DNA of 64,000 nt from JAKACA01 sp049510975 (GTDB taxonomy: Bacteria; Actinomycetota; Acidimicrobiia; Acidimicrobiales; Bog-793): contig JBEKYM010000019.1 of assembly GCA_049510975.1 (NCBI GenBank), positions 23,556 to 87,555 of the forward strand. Direction: 5' to 3'. This document shows positions 43,009 to 52,611 of the stretch, one piece after another. The notes under the pieces are model-generated. The model was given only the letters and a program-made list of their open reading frames with translations. It had not been told where the DNA came from and did no database searches. Within the stretch, counting starts at the first letter, position 1; each line of letters begins with the position of its first letter. Position numbers and translations under genes: made by a program.

Positions 43009-44073
43009 GTGACCGTCACGACATCGGCGCCGGCGGAACCGAGCGTCCGGCCGCGCCTGGTGACGGGAGGCTCCCGCTTCCTGCGGGCGATCGCCCGCAA
43101 CCCGAAAGCCTTGGCAGGCACGTTGCTGATGCTCGTGTTCTGCTTCCTGGCGGCCTTCCCCGGGTTCGTTGCCAAAGACAATCCGAACGCCATCAACTAC
43201 GCCCCCTTGCTCAGGCCGAGCGGGCAGCATCTCATCGGGACGAACGGGCTCGGGCAGGACCTCTGGGCTCAGCTGATCTACGGGACTCGCTACTCCCTCT
43301 ACATCGCCTTTGCCGTCGGCGGCCTCTCGACCATCATCTCGGTCATCGTCGGCGTGTCCGCCGCCTACCTGGGCGGGATCGTGGACGACGTGCTGAGCTT
43401 TGTCACCGACGTCCTCCTTGTCATCCCGACGTTCCCGCTCATCATCGTGATCGTCGCGTATACGCAGAATGCGGGTTTCTGGGTGCTCACCGCCGTGCTC
43501 GTGATCACCGGATGGTCGTACGGAGCACGGCAGCTCCGCGTGCAGGCGCTCTCCCTGCGCCACCGAGACTTCCTCGAGGCGGCTCGAGTGCGGGGCGAGC
43601 GGTCGATCTACATCATCGTCGTCGAGATCCTGCCGACCATGACGTCGCTCATCGTGGCGAGCTTCCTCGGATCGGCTCTCTATGCGGTGTTGGCAGCCGC
43701 CGGCGTCAGTTTCGTCGGCCTGGGCGACCCGAACACGATCAGCTGGGGCACGATGCTGAACTCGGCCCAGCAGGGCAACGCCCTCGGCTCCGGCTTGTGG
43801 GCGTGGGCGATCATGCCGGGCATTGCCCTTGCCCTCCTCGGGGCGGCCTTCGCTCTGCTCAACTACGCCTTCGACGAGATCAGCAACCCGGCGCTCCGGC
43901 CGGTGCGCAAAGTGTCGGCCTCGGCCGCACGACGTTCGGGGACCCTCGCCGGCGGTGGTGGGCGGGATCCTCGTGACCTCCCCGCCCTCGCCGAGCTCGG
44001 GGGCGGGGCGACGTTCGCCGGCACCCGAGCGACCGGTGCCATCGGCGGACCGGAGGGAGCGGCGAATGCCTGA
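43009..44073 (+). CDS. ABC transporter permease, DppC-like
   Basis: A 354-residue permease, the second half of the transmembrane channel. It shows 'HLIGTNGLGQDLWAQLIYGT' at the first periplasmic segment (typical of DppC) and the coupling loop 'RHRDFLEAARVRGERSIYII'. A C-terminal cytoplasmic tail of about 55 residues is Gly/Ala-rich and unusual in length. It starts at GTG 43009, four bases after the DppB-like stop. Its stop lies inside the next gene. Confidence 0.92.
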   Translation: MTVTTSAPAEPSVRPRLVTGGSRFLRAIARNPKALAGTLLMLVFCFLAAFPGFVAKDNPNAINYAPLLRPSGQHLIGTNGLGQDLWAQLIYGTRYSLYIAFAVGGLSTIISVIVGVSAAYLGGIVDDVLSFVTDVLLVIPTFPLIIVIVAYTQNAGFWVLTAVLVITGWSYGARQLRVQALSLRHRDFLEAARVRGERSIYIIVVEILPTMTSLIVASFLGSALYAVLAAAGVSFVGLGDPNTISWGTMLNSAQQGNALGSGLWAWAIMPGIALALLGAAFALLNYAFDEISNPALRPVRKVSASAARRSGTLAGGGGRDPRDLPALAELGGGATFAGTRATGAIGGPEGAANA

Positions 44074-45166
44074 GCCGATCCTGCAAGTGCGTGATCTCTC
44101 CGTCGCCTACCAGACGGACGCAGGCCCGGTGCCCGCCGTCGACCGCGTCGACCTCGACCTCGCCCCGACGGAGTTCCTGGCCATCGTCGGCGAGTCGGGT
44201 TGCGGCAAGTCGACGCTGCTGTTCGCCATCGCTCAGCTGCTGAGCCCTCCTGCCGGGGTGACCGGCGGGAGCGTCGTCTTCAAGGGCCGCGACATGGTGC
44301 GCCTGACCGACTCCGAGCTGCGTGCCGTGCGCTGGAGCGAGTTCTCGGTCGTCATGCAGAGCGCCATGAACGCGCTCAACCCCGTCAAGTCCGTGGCGGC
44401 ACAGATGCTCGACGTCTGTCACGCCCACACGTCCATGTCCAAGGCCGAGATCCGCAAGCGGTCCGAGGAGGTGATGCGGCTCGTGTCGATCGACCCCGTG
44501 CACCTCGACAGTTACCCGCACCAGCTGTCCGGTGGCATGCGGCAACGGGCGATGATCGCCATGGCGATGCTCTTCACGCCGGATCTCGTCATCATGGACG
44601 AGCCGACGTCGGCTCTCGACGTGGTCGCCCAGCGATCCTTGATGATGCAGATCAAGGAGTTGCAGCGGGAACTCGGCTTTGCCGTCCTGTTCGTCACCCA
44701 TGACATGTCGCTCGTGAGCCACTTCTCCGATCGTGTCATGGTGATGTACGCCGGCCAGGTTGCCGAGCTCGGCGGCACTCGCGAGCTGTTCGAACGGCCG
44801 CTCCACCCCTACTCTCGTGGGCTCCTCGAGGCGTTCCCGTCCATCAGGGGGAACAAGGAGCATCTCGTCGGCATCCCGGGTTCGCCCCCGGATCTCGCCC
44901 GGTTGCCGGCGGGGTGCCGGTTCGCGCCGCGGTGCCCTTCGGTCATGACGCCGTGCTCGACGCTCGTGCCGGAGCTGCTCGCTGTCGACGATTCCCTCGT
45001 CCGGTGCCACCTCTATGGCAACGGCGGAGAGGGTGCCGGCGACGCTGCGGGCTCCGGCTCTCGAGGCAGCCCGACGGCGCCTCCCGGCACCGGCGAGCCT
45101 GGATCGAACGGCAGCCCCGACGAGCCGCTCGACCGGGAGCTCAGCGGGACGGGAAGGTCGTCGTGA
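44066..45166 (+). CDS. ABC transporter ATP-binding protein, DppD-like
   Basis: A 366-residue ATPase with Walker A 'GESGCGKST', signature 'LSGGMRQRAMIAMAM', Walker B 'LVIMDEPTSALD' and the oligopeptide-family C-terminal Cys cluster ('CRFAPRCPSVMTPC'). The start is the ATG at 44066, preceded by GGAGGGAG and overlapping the permease stop by eight bases. The C-terminus ends in a Gly/Pro/Ser-rich tail of about 40 residues. Confidence 0.93.
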   Translation: MPEPILQVRDLSVAYQTDAGPVPAVDRVDLDLAPTEFLAIVGESGCGKSTLLFAIAQLLSPPAGVTGGSVVFKGRDMVRLTDSELRAVRWSEFSVVMQSAMNALNPVKSVAAQMLDVCHAHTSMSKAEIRKRSEEVMRLVSIDPVHLDSYPHQLSGGMRQRAMIAMAMLFTPDLVIMDEPTSALDVVAQRSLMMQIKELQRELGFAVLFVTHDMSLVSHFSDRVMVMYAGQVAELGGTRELFERPLHPYSRGLLEAFPSIRGNKEHLVGIPGSPPDLARLPAGCRFAPRCPSVMTPCSTLVPELLAVDDSLVRCHLYGNGGEGAGDAAGSGSRGSPTAPPGTGEPGSNGSPDEPLDRELSGTGRSS

Positions 45167-46287
45167 GCCAACAGGAACCGCTCCTCCGCACGGACGCCCT
45201 CTCCCGGCACTTCCGTCTCGGCGGCTACTTCTCGCGCCAAATCCTCCATGCCGTCGACGACGTCACCTTGACCATCGGTCACCGCGAGATCGTGGCGCTC
45301 GTCGGCGAGAGCGGAAGTGGCAAGAGCACGATCGCCCGCCTGCTCGCCATGGTCTACAAGCCGACCTCGGGGGAGATCTTCTTCGAGGGCCGCAATTTGA
45401 GCTCCTTGCGTCGCCGGCGTGACGAGCTGGCCTACCGCGGCAAAGTGCCGATGGTGTTCCAGGACCCGTACAGCTCCATCAACCCGGCCTATCGGATCTC
45501 GCACGGCATCAAGCGGGGGATCCGCCTGCACCGTCCCGATCTGGACGCCCGTGGGCGTCGCGCCGAAGCCGAGCGGGTGCTGCAAGCCGTCGGGCTCGTC
45601 CCTGCCCGAGAGATGTTGTCGAAGTACCCCTTTGAGATGAGTGGTGGGCAGCGCCAGCGGGTGGGTTTCGCTCAGGCGCTGGCATACCGGCCGAAACTCA
45701 TCCTCGCCGACGAACCCGTCTCCATGCTCGATGTGTCCATTCGTATCGGCCTGCTCAATCTGATGAGCGACCTGCGCGAGGCCGAGGGCGTGTCGGTGCT
45801 CTACATCACCCACGACATCGCCAGCGCCCGCTACATCAGCGATCGCGTGCTCGTCATGTACGCCGGCCACCTCGTCGAGGAAGGGCCGACCGAGGAGGTG
45901 CTCCAGCGGCCCAAGCACCCCTACACCCAGCTCCTGCTGTCCGCCGTGCCCGACCCGAGGGCGCCGTTGTCGGTCGACAGCACGACCGACGTGGGGGAAC
46001 CGCCGAAGGTCGTCAACCCGAAGGAAGGCTGCCGCTTCGCGCCCCGCTGTCCTGACGCGATTGCCGAATGCAGGGTCGTGACCCCGCTGCTCCGCCCCCT
46101 CGGGCCGAACCACCTGGCCGCCTGTCACGTCGCCAGCGCCGACTCCGCAACGGCGCCGTCCCTTCCACCCGACGGGTCAGCCACGGCTACGGCTGTCCCG
46201 GCCGGCGGGTCAGCCACGGCTACGGCTGTCCCGGCCGGCGGGTCAGCAACGGCAACCAGCACCGCCGGCCCGACCGGTCCAGAATGA
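45163..46287 (+). CDS. ABC transporter ATP-binding protein, DppF-like
   Basis: A 374-residue ATPase with Walker A 'GESGSGKST', signature 'MSGGQRQRVGFAQAL', Walker B 'LILADEPVSMLD' and the C-terminal 'CRFAPRCPDAIAEC' cluster. It pairs with the preceding ATPase. The GTG at 45163 overlaps the upstream stop (GTGA). The extreme C-terminus is an Ala/Thr/Gly tail built by a 33-bp tandem repeat, so it is probably disordered and variable. Confidence 0.93.
   Translation: MSQQEPLLRTDALSRHFRLGGYFSRQILHAVDDVTLTIGHREIVALVGESGSGKSTIARLLAMVYKPTSGEIFFEGRNLSSLRRRRDELAYRGKVPMVFQDPYSSINPAYRISHGIKRGIRLHRPDLDARGRRAEAERVLQAVGLVPAREMLSKYPFEMSGGQRQRVGFAQALAYRPKLILADEPVSMLDVSIRIGLLNLMSDLREAEGVSVLYITHDIASARYISDRVLVMYAGHLVEEGPTEEVLQRPKHPYTQLLLSAVPDPRAPLSVDSTTDVGEPPKVVNPKEGCRFAPRCPDAIAECRVVTPLLRPLGPNHLAACHVASADSATAPSLPPDGSATATAVPAGGSATATAVPAGGSATATSTAGPTGPE
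46174..46257 (+). repeat. 33-bp in-frame tandem repeat in the DppF-like C-terminus
   Basis: Two identical 33-bp units (46174-46206 and 46207-46239) and a degraded third encode repeats of GSATATAVPAG. The array sits entirely in the low-complexity tail. Confidence 0.9.
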
Positions 46288-47927
46288 CCGGCGTGACAGC
46301 AGGATCCGGCTTCTCATCGCTCGTTCCGCAACCGGTTGGCTCGAGCCCGCTGCCCGGCACGCTCACCCTCTCCGACGGCCTGCGGATCGAAACGCCCGAC
46401 GAGCTCTCCGCCGTGGCGCGCTGGTTCCGTCACATCCTCGAGCAGGCCACCGGGTGGGATGTCGAGCTCGCCGGCGTCGCCGACGAGGCGGTGCCTTCCG
46501 GCAACCGCATCCGGCTCGTACTCGATCCCGGCGCTCCCGCCGAGCGGGGCGAGGGTCCGGTCGGGCGGTATCAGCTGCGTGTCGCAGACGGCTCGGCGAC
46601 CGTCACGGCGAACGAGCCGGCTGGTGTCTTCTACGGACTGCAGACGCTCCGGCAGCTCCTGCCCGACTCGTGGTGGCGAGCGGCCCCGGGCGCCGCAGTG
46701 CCGGCGCTGGAGCTGGCCGGCATCGACATCGTCGACGAGCCGGCCTTCCCGTGGCGTGGCGTGCACCTCGACGTCTCGAGGCACTTCATGCCGAAGGGTT
46801 TCGTCCTGAAACTCATCGACCTCATCGCCATGCACAAGTGCAACGTGCTCCATCTGCATCTGACCGATGATCAAGGCTGGCGCATCCCCGTTCGGGGATA
46901 CCCGCGGCTCGTCGAGATCGGAGCCTGGCGCAGGGAGTCGCCCGCGGGGCACTACCGAGAACGGCGGGGCGACGGCCGCCCGCACGGTGGTTACTACTCG
47001 AGCGACGACCTGCGCGAGATCGTTGCCTACGCCGGGGAGCGTTTTGTGGACGTGCTCCCCGAGATCGACATGCCGGGCCACATGGTCGCCGCCATCGCCG
47101 CCTACCCCGAGCTCGGCAACACGCCCGAGCACCGCCAGGTCCTCACCCACTGGGGCATCTCCAAGCACGTGCTCAACCTCGAGCCGGCGACGCTGCAGTT
47201 CTGCACCGACGTCCTCGACGAGGTCGTCGACATCTTCCCGTTCCGCTACGTGCACGTCGGCGGCGACGAGTGCCCCACGGCGGAGTGGGAGTCCTCGGAG
47301 GGCGCGCAAGCGTTGCTGCGCCAGGAGGGATTGAGCAACGAGCGACAGCTGCAGGCATGGTTCACGGCCCGGATGGGCCGTCACTTGGCCGATCGCGGGC
47401 GCACCCTCGTCGGTTGGGACGAGATCCTCGAGGGCGGTGCGCCGGCCGGAGCGGTCATCATGTCGTGGCAGGGAGAGGAGGGGGGAATCTCTGCAGCCAC
47501 TGCCGGCCACGATGTCGTGATGGCGCCGCAACAGTGGCTTTACCTCGACTGGGCCTATGCCGACGATCGGCGGGAGCCGCTGGCCATCTGCCCGGCCACG
47601 AGCGTCGAGCGCGTCTGGTCGTACGATCCGGTTCCCGACGCCATCCCAGCGGATCGGCGCCATCACGTCCTCGGTGCGCAGTGTCAGCTATGGACCGAGT
47701 ACGTGCCGGATGCCGAGCACGCCGAGTACCTCTACTTCCCCCGCCTCTCTGCCTTCTCCGAGGTTGTGTGGCGCGGGGCGGCTGCCCGCTCCGGCGCCGG
47801 CGGACGATCCTTTGCCGAGTTCGAGGATCGGTTGCGTCAGCACCTACGCCGATTGGATGCGATCGGCGTCAACTACCGCCCGTTGGAGGGGCCGACGCCA
47901 GGCCAGGCTCGCGTCTGGCAGGAGTGA
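46284..47927 (+). CDS. beta-N-acetylhexosaminidase, GH20
   Basis: A 547-residue glycoside hydrolase family 20 enzyme that removes terminal GlcNAc or GalNAc by substrate-assisted catalysis. The N-terminal GH20b domain is followed by the barrel with 'FPWRGVHLDVSRHFMPKGFV', 'NVLHLHLTDDQGWRIPVRGY' and the catalytic Asp-Glu pair in 'HVGGDECPTAEWE'. No signal peptide is visible, so it likely acts in the cytoplasm on imported chito-oligosaccharides. It overlaps the DppF-like stop (ATGA), giving a transport-hydrolysis unit. Confidence 0.95.
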   Translation: MTGVTAGSGFSSLVPQPVGSSPLPGTLTLSDGLRIETPDELSAVARWFRHILEQATGWDVELAGVADEAVPSGNRIRLVLDPGAPAERGEGPVGRYQLRVADGSATVTANEPAGVFYGLQTLRQLLPDSWWRAAPGAAVPALELAGIDIVDEPAFPWRGVHLDVSRHFMPKGFVLKLIDLIAMHKCNVLHLHLTDDQGWRIPVRGYPRLVEIGAWRRESPAGHYRERRGDGRPHGGYYSSDDLREIVAYAGERFVDVLPEIDMPGHMVAAIAAYPELGNTPEHRQVLTHWGISKHVLNLEPATLQFCTDVLDEVVDIFPFRYVHVGGDECPTAEWESSEGAQALLRQEGLSNERQLQAWFTARMGRHLADRGRTLVGWDEILEGGAPAGAVIMSWQGEEGGISAATAGHDVVMAPQQWLYLDWAYADDRREPLAICPATSVERVWSYDPVPDAIPADRRHHVLGAQCQLWTEYVPDAEHAEYLYFPRLSAFSEVVWRGAAARSGAGGRSFAEFEDRLRQHLRRLDAIGVNYRPLEGPTPGQARVWQE

Positions 47928-48970
47928 GCCCGGTCACTGCCGGCGGTGTCAGCGAGGCGCTCGGCTTCGGCTCCTGGGGGACGGCGTGGACGAAACGCCT
48001 CGAGGCCGTCGGCACACCGCCCTACGCCGTCAGGCTCCCGCCGGCGGACGAGACCGCCGCCTTGCTGGAGCGGATCGGCGTGGCCCCCGACGACGCCGCC
48101 GACGTTGTGAGCACGTTGCCGTCGCCCGACCGCACGCCCGAGTGGTGGTGGCTCCTGCAGCGCGCCTGCCATCGGCTCACCGGCGCCATGGGAGATCCCG
48201 ACCCTTCGCACTCGGACTGGCCGAACTGGGTCGGCCCGGAGGAATCGCAGCCCCTGCAGCGCCGCTGCTTCATGGCGCACGTCTTTCTGGCGACGATGCC
48301 GCACACGATGGCGTTCCACCGCTCGGTCGGCGTGCCGGACGACGTCTCGTGGGCATCGATGGCCGACCTCGGCCGGCACATGGCGATTCATCGGCGCACG
48401 TATGGCGCTTCGGGCATCGACGCCGCCTGGTGGCTCAGCCTGTCGCTGCGGGGCGAGATCTACGACCTCGGTCGCCTGCAATTCAACTGGTTCCATCTCG
48501 GCGTCGGCGACGAGAGCCCGTGGTGGTACCCCGCCGACGAGGCCGCCCGCCGCGGGGCCGGCTTCCGCCAGGGGGACGTCTGTGTCGGTGTGCACATCCC
48601 CGAGTCCGGACCGATGACGCCGGCGGCGTGCGACGAGTCGTTCGCGAGGGCGTCGGGTTTCTTTGCGGAGTGCTTCCCGCTGGCGGACCAGGGGCGACGC
48701 CTGGCGACGTGCTGGTCGTGGCTGCTCGACGATCAGCTCTGCGACTACCTGCCGGCGGAGTCGAACATCGTGAGGTTCCAGCGTCGCTTCGAGCTCGTTC
48801 CCGGCTGGGTCGAGAGCGACGAGTGGATGCTCGAATTCGTCTTCCGGGTGCCAGATGCCCTCGGGCGGTTGGACTCGCTCCCGCAGCGCACGGTGCTGGA
48901 GCGGACCGCCGTTGCCCACATCAAAGGAGGCGGGCACTGGCGGGCCCGCACCGGCTGGGTCGAGCTCTGA
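47924..48970 (+). CDS. acyltransferase-domain protein (NAT_N/GNAT_C-like)
   Basis: A 348-residue protein overlapping the GH20 stop (GTGA at 47924). The C-terminal half shows 'IYDLGRLQFNWFHLGVGDE', 'GVHIPESGPMTPAACDESF' and 'CWSWLLDDQLCDYLPAESNI', which I recognise as the actinobacterial acyltransferase-domain family with an N-terminal helical domain and a GNAT-like C-terminal domain. Members often sit beside sugar ABC transporters and glycosidases. Reaction and substrate are not established. An acyl or acetyl transfer to or from amino sugars would fit this locus but is inference. Confidence 0.7.
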   Translation: MSPVTAGGVSEALGFGSWGTAWTKRLEAVGTPPYAVRLPPADETAALLERIGVAPDDAADVVSTLPSPDRTPEWWWLLQRACHRLTGAMGDPDPSHSDWPNWVGPEESQPLQRRCFMAHVFLATMPHTMAFHRSVGVPDDVSWASMADLGRHMAIHRRTYGASGIDAAWWLSLSLRGEIYDLGRLQFNWFHLGVGDESPWWYPADEAARRGAGFRQGDVCVGVHIPESGPMTPAACDESFARASGFFAECFPLADQGRRLATCWSWLLDDQLCDYLPAESNIVRFQRRFELVPGWVESDEWMLEFVFRVPDALGRLDSLPQRTVLERTAVAHIKGGGHWRARTGWVEL

Positions 48971-48982
48971 CCGCCGGCGACT

Positions 48983-49642
48983 TCAGTCCTTGCGCCCGCC
49001 GAAAGCCAAGGCGACGCCGACGGTGATGATGGCGAGACCGCCGACCCCGCCGACGAGCTCGAGGCGGCGCGGCGAGCGTGCAAACCAGTTGCGGAACCCG
49101 CCGGCCGCCAGTGCCCAGACGCTGTCCGACACGAGGGCGATGCCACTGAAGACGGCGCCGAGGACGAGGATCTGCACGGGTACGTGCCCAGCGGCTTTGT
49201 CGACGAACTGCGGCAGGACGGCCGTGAGGAAGATGATCGTCTTCGGGTTCGAGACACCGACGGCTGCACCCTGCAGCGCCAGCCGAGGGCCGGTCGGGCT
49301 CGGGCGAGCACCCGCCGGAGAAGTGCCTGTGGCGGCCGCCACGACCGCTTCGAGCGATCCCCGGTGGCGCCAGGCCTGCACGCCGAGCCACACGAGGTAA
49401 GCGGCGCCGGCCAGCTTGACGATGTCGAAGATCACGATCGAGCGCTCCACGAGGACGCCGATCCCGAACGCGACGACGATCACCTGCACGTACTCGCCCA
49501 GGGTGTTGCCGGCGACTGACAGCAGGGCCGCCCGCCTGCCTTGAGCGAGCGCCCGCCCCACGATGAACATGACGCTCGGGCCGGGGATGATGATGATGAC
49601 GAACGCCGTGAGGGCGAATGCCAGCAGATGGCTGGTCGGCAT
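48983..49642 (-). CDS. LysE/RhtB-family amino acid exporter
   Basis: A 219-residue, six-helix exporter with the family's 'IIIIPGPSVMFIVGRALAQG' in the first helix and 'VGVSNPKTIIFLTAVLPQFV' in the middle. These carriers expel amino acids or related metabolites using the proton gradient. The ATG at 49642 is preferred, since the longer frame adds only Arg-rich sequence. It is divergent from the cyclase-like regulator and convergent with the amino-sugar operon. The substrate is unknown. Confidence 0.88.
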   Translation of the reverse strand: MPTSHLLAFALTAFVIIIIPGPSVMFIVGRALAQGRRAALLSVAGNTLGEYVQVIVVAFGIGVLVERSIVIFDIVKLAGAAYLVWLGVQAWRHRGSLEAVVAAATGTSPAGARPSPTGPRLALQGAAVGVSNPKTIIFLTAVLPQFVDKAAGHVPVQILVLGAVFSGIALVSDSVWALAAGGFRNWFARSPRRLELVGGVGGLAIITVGVALAFGGRKD

Positions 49643-49752
49643 GCCGTGGATCGTAGTTCCGGCCTGCCGGCGAGCTCGCAGGCGGGGGCGGCGCACGTCG
49701 AGCGCGGCGCCGCTCTCCGAGCCGAGCGAGACCACGGCCTATCCTTCGCTGC

Positions 49753-52551
49753 GTGAGCCGGACACGACCGATTCCGACCGGGACGGTCACGCTGCTGTTC
49801 ACCGATGTGGAAGGCTCCACGCGCTTGTGGGAGAGCGAGCCAGCCGCCATGGCGCCGGCGCTGCGCCGCCACGACGAGATCCTCCGGGGCGCCATCGAGG
49901 CGACCGGCGGGTACGTCTTCAAAACCGTCGGCGATGCCTTCTGTGCCGCCTTCTCCACGCCGACCGAGGCGATAGGAGCCGTGCTTGCCGCCCAGCAGGC
50001 GCTCCTCGACGAGCCGTGGCCGACCCAGCGTGCGATCCGCGTGAGGATGGGCCTGCATACCGGTGTGTGCGAGGAGCGCGACGAGGACTACTTCGGCCCC
50101 GTCGTGAACCGGGCGGCGCGCCTCGAATCCGTCGCCCATGGCGGGCAGGTCCTGCTTTCCGGCGCGACGGCAGAGCTGCTGTCCGAGTCGCTGGATGACG
50201 GCATCCGTCTGCGCGATCTCGGGCTCCACCGCTTGAAGGACCTGGGCCGGCCCGAGCAGATCTTCCAGCTCGAGGCCGCCTTTCTGCCTGCCGCCTTCCC
50301 GCCGGTCCGCTCGCTCGACAACCCGGAGCTTTCCAACAACCTTCCGGAGCTGCTGAGCGTCTTCATCGGCCGCGACCGTGAGCTCGAGGAGTTGCGTGGC
50401 CTCGTCGAGTCGTCTCGGCTCGTCACCCTCACCGGCGCCGGCGGTTCCGGCAAAACCCGCCTCGCCCTCCACGCCGCCGCCGAGCTGCTGGACGCCAGCC
50501 CCGACGGCGTCTGGTTCGTGGAGCTTGCGTCCCTCAGCGAGCCGGAGCGGGTTCCCGCCGCCGTGGCGGTGGTCCTCGGGCTGCAAGACCAGGGCAGGGA
50601 GTCGCTGCCCGACGAGCTCGTCGAAGCTTTGAGCGAGCAGCACCTGCTGCTCGTGCTCGACAACTGCGAGCACCTCATCGACGCCACCGCAAAGTTCGCC
50701 GACACCGTCGTCCGGCGGTGCCCGCGAGTACGCGTCATCGCCACTTCCCGGGAACCGCTCGGGATCGACGGCGAGCGCGTCTACCGCGTGCCGTCGCTCT
50801 CGCTTCCGGACAAGGACGCCGACGGAGTCGAGGATCTGGCGGACTCTGACGCCGTTGAGCTCTTCGTCGCACGGGCGCGGGTGCACGATGCGGCCTTCGT
50901 GCTCGACGAGACCGTGGCTCCACTGCTGGCTTCGATCTGCTGGCGCCTCGACGGCATTCCCCTCGCACTCGAGCTGGCGGCGGCTCGTCTCTCGGCGATG
51001 TCCCTCGTGCACCTGAGCGAGCGGCTCGACCAGCGGTTCCGGTTGCTGACGGGAGGCAGCCGCAACGCCCTACCGCGCCAGCAGACGCTGCAGGCGATGG
51101 TGGATTGGTCCTTCGACCTCCTGAACCGGCCGGAGCAGGCGGTGTTGCGGCGGTTGTCGGTGTTCGTCGGGGGTTTCGAGTTGGAGGCCGCCGAGGCGAT
51201 CTGTGAAACGGAGGGGGTCGACGCCTTCGACGTGGCAGATCTGCTGCGGTCCCTCGTCGACAAGAGCCTCGTGGTGGCGGACCGGGAAGCGGGCTCGGTT
51301 CGGTACCGCCTGCTCGAAACCATCCGCCAGTACTGCGCACAAGACCTCCTCAGGTCCGAGGGCGAGTCCGAAGTCCTGCAGGCGCGCGACCGCCATGCTG
51401 CCTTCTACCTCGCGCTTGCCGAGGCCGCGGCTCCAGAGCTGACCCGCTCCGGCCAAGCGGAGTGGCTGAAGCGATTGGACCGCGACTGGGACAACGTGCG
51501 CGCCACCATCGCTTGCTTCTCGGCCGACCCGAGCCACACCGAGGAGGTGCTTCGCCTCGGTGTGGCTCTGCAGCGGTTTCTCATGAGCCGAGGTCATGCC
51601 GACGCCTTGCCCTATCTGAGGTCGGCGCTCGATGAGGCCGATCAGTCGCCGCGCCCGGTGCTCCTGGAGGCTCTCGTTGCTGCCTCGATGATGGTGTCGT
51701 TGCTCCTCGGGCAGAAGGACGCCACGGAGATGGCGCACTCGAAGGAGCTGGCCGAGCGGGCGCTGCCGATGGCGCGCACGCTCGGTGATCGCCGGGCGGA
51801 GGCCCGCGCCCTCGAGATGCTGAGCGGCGCCGCCTACCTGCAGCAGGACAGCGACACCGCCCGCCGGTTGGGAGAGCAGGCCGTGGCGATCGCCCGCACG
51901 GTCGGGGACGTGGGTCTTCTCGGCGAGATGCTGAGGGCGGTGGCCATCAGTGTGGCCGACCCGAAGGAGCGGCGCGGGCTCCGCGAGGAGGCGCTGGACT
52001 GCTTCCGTCAGGCCGGCGATGCCTTGTATGCAACAGGAGAGCTGTACTCGCTCGCCGGTCTGGACATCCTTGCCGAATCGATGGAAGACGCTCGCAGTCG
52101 CCTCGAAGAGGCCATCGCCCTCGCCGAGGATCTCGGCGCCCAGTTGTTCCTGTACTTCTTCCGCTCCGATCTCGGCATTCTCCTCGTCGCCGACGGCGAT
52201 TTCGAGCGGGCAAGTGGCCTGCTGCGTCACTGCCTCATGGTCGCTCGGAGGAGCGGTTTCACCCAGGAGCTGTCAGGTCTGCTGTTCGGCTCGGCCTGTT
52301 GTGCGACGTCGCAGGGGGATCACCTGCGTGCCGCCCGCTTGCATGGAGCCGCCGACGTGGCGATCGCTGCCGCCATCGAAGGGCGAAACATCAGCTGGAC
52401 ACCGATGGAGGACCGCCTGCGCGAAGCAGACCGTGGGCGGCTCCGGAGCGCCATGGGCGAGGAGGCCTTCGTCGCGATCTGTCAAGAGGGGGCCGCCCTC
52501 ACACGGCAGCAGGCGGTGGATCTCGCTCTCGGTCGAGATGCCGGAACCTGA
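49753..52551 (+). CDS. class III cyclase / P-loop NTPase / TPR regulator
   Basis: A 932-residue multidomain protein. A class III nucleotide cyclase domain (about 1-175) has both metal-binding Asp residues ('LLFTDVEGSTRLWE' and 'VFKTVGDAFCAAF') and the transition-state Asn-Arg pair ('VVNRAARLES'), so it may be active. An AfsR/NB-ARC-like ATPase domain follows (P-loop 'GAGGSGKTRLAL' near residue 233, Walker B 'LLLVLDNCEH'). The C-terminal 400 residues are TPR-like helices. No DNA-binding domain is seen. Such proteins are numerous in actinobacteria and link an unknown signal to cAMP/cGMP. It lies inside the amino-sugar region, but a role there is unproven. Confidence 0.88.
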   Translation: MSRTRPIPTGTVTLLFTDVEGSTRLWESEPAAMAPALRRHDEILRGAIEATGGYVFKTVGDAFCAAFSTPTEAIGAVLAAQQALLDEPWPTQRAIRVRMGLHTGVCEERDEDYFGPVVNRAARLESVAHGGQVLLSGATAELLSESLDDGIRLRDLGLHRLKDLGRPEQIFQLEAAFLPAAFPPVRSLDNPELSNNLPELLSVFIGRDRELEELRGLVESSRLVTLTGAGGSGKTRLALHAAAELLDASPDGVWFVELASLSEPERVPAAVAVVLGLQDQGRESLPDELVEALSEQHLLLVLDNCEHLIDATAKFADTVVRRCPRVRVIATSREPLGIDGERVYRVPSLSLPDKDADGVEDLADSDAVELFVARARVHDAAFVLDETVAPLLASICWRLDGIPLALELAAARLSAMSLVHLSERLDQRFRLLTGGSRNALPRQQTLQAMVDWSFDLLNRPEQAVLRRLSVFVGGFELEAAEAICETEGVDAFDVADLLRSLVDKSLVVADREAGSVRYRLLETIRQYCAQDLLRSEGESEVLQARDRHAAFYLALAEAAAPELTRSGQAEWLKRLDRDWDNVRATIACFSADPSHTEEVLRLGVALQRFLMSRGHADALPYLRSALDEADQSPRPVLLEALVAASMMVSLLLGQKDATEMAHSKELAERALPMARTLGDRRAEARALEMLSGAAYLQQDSDTARRLGEQAVAIARTVGDVGLLGEMLRAVAISVADPKERRGLREEALDCFRQAGDALYATGELYSLAGLDILAESMEDARSRLEEAIALAEDLGAQLFLYFFRSDLGILLVADGDFERASGLLRHCLMVARRSGFTQELSGLLFGSACCATSQGDHLRAARLHGAADVAIAAAIEGRNISWTPMEDRLREADRGRLRSAMGEEAFVAICQEGAALTRQQAVDLALGRDAGT

Positions 52552-52611
52552 TCGAGGCCCGCCTGGCGCCCCCGGCCGGTCTCGGTCGCCCAGGCCCCGA
52601 CGAGCGCCGGT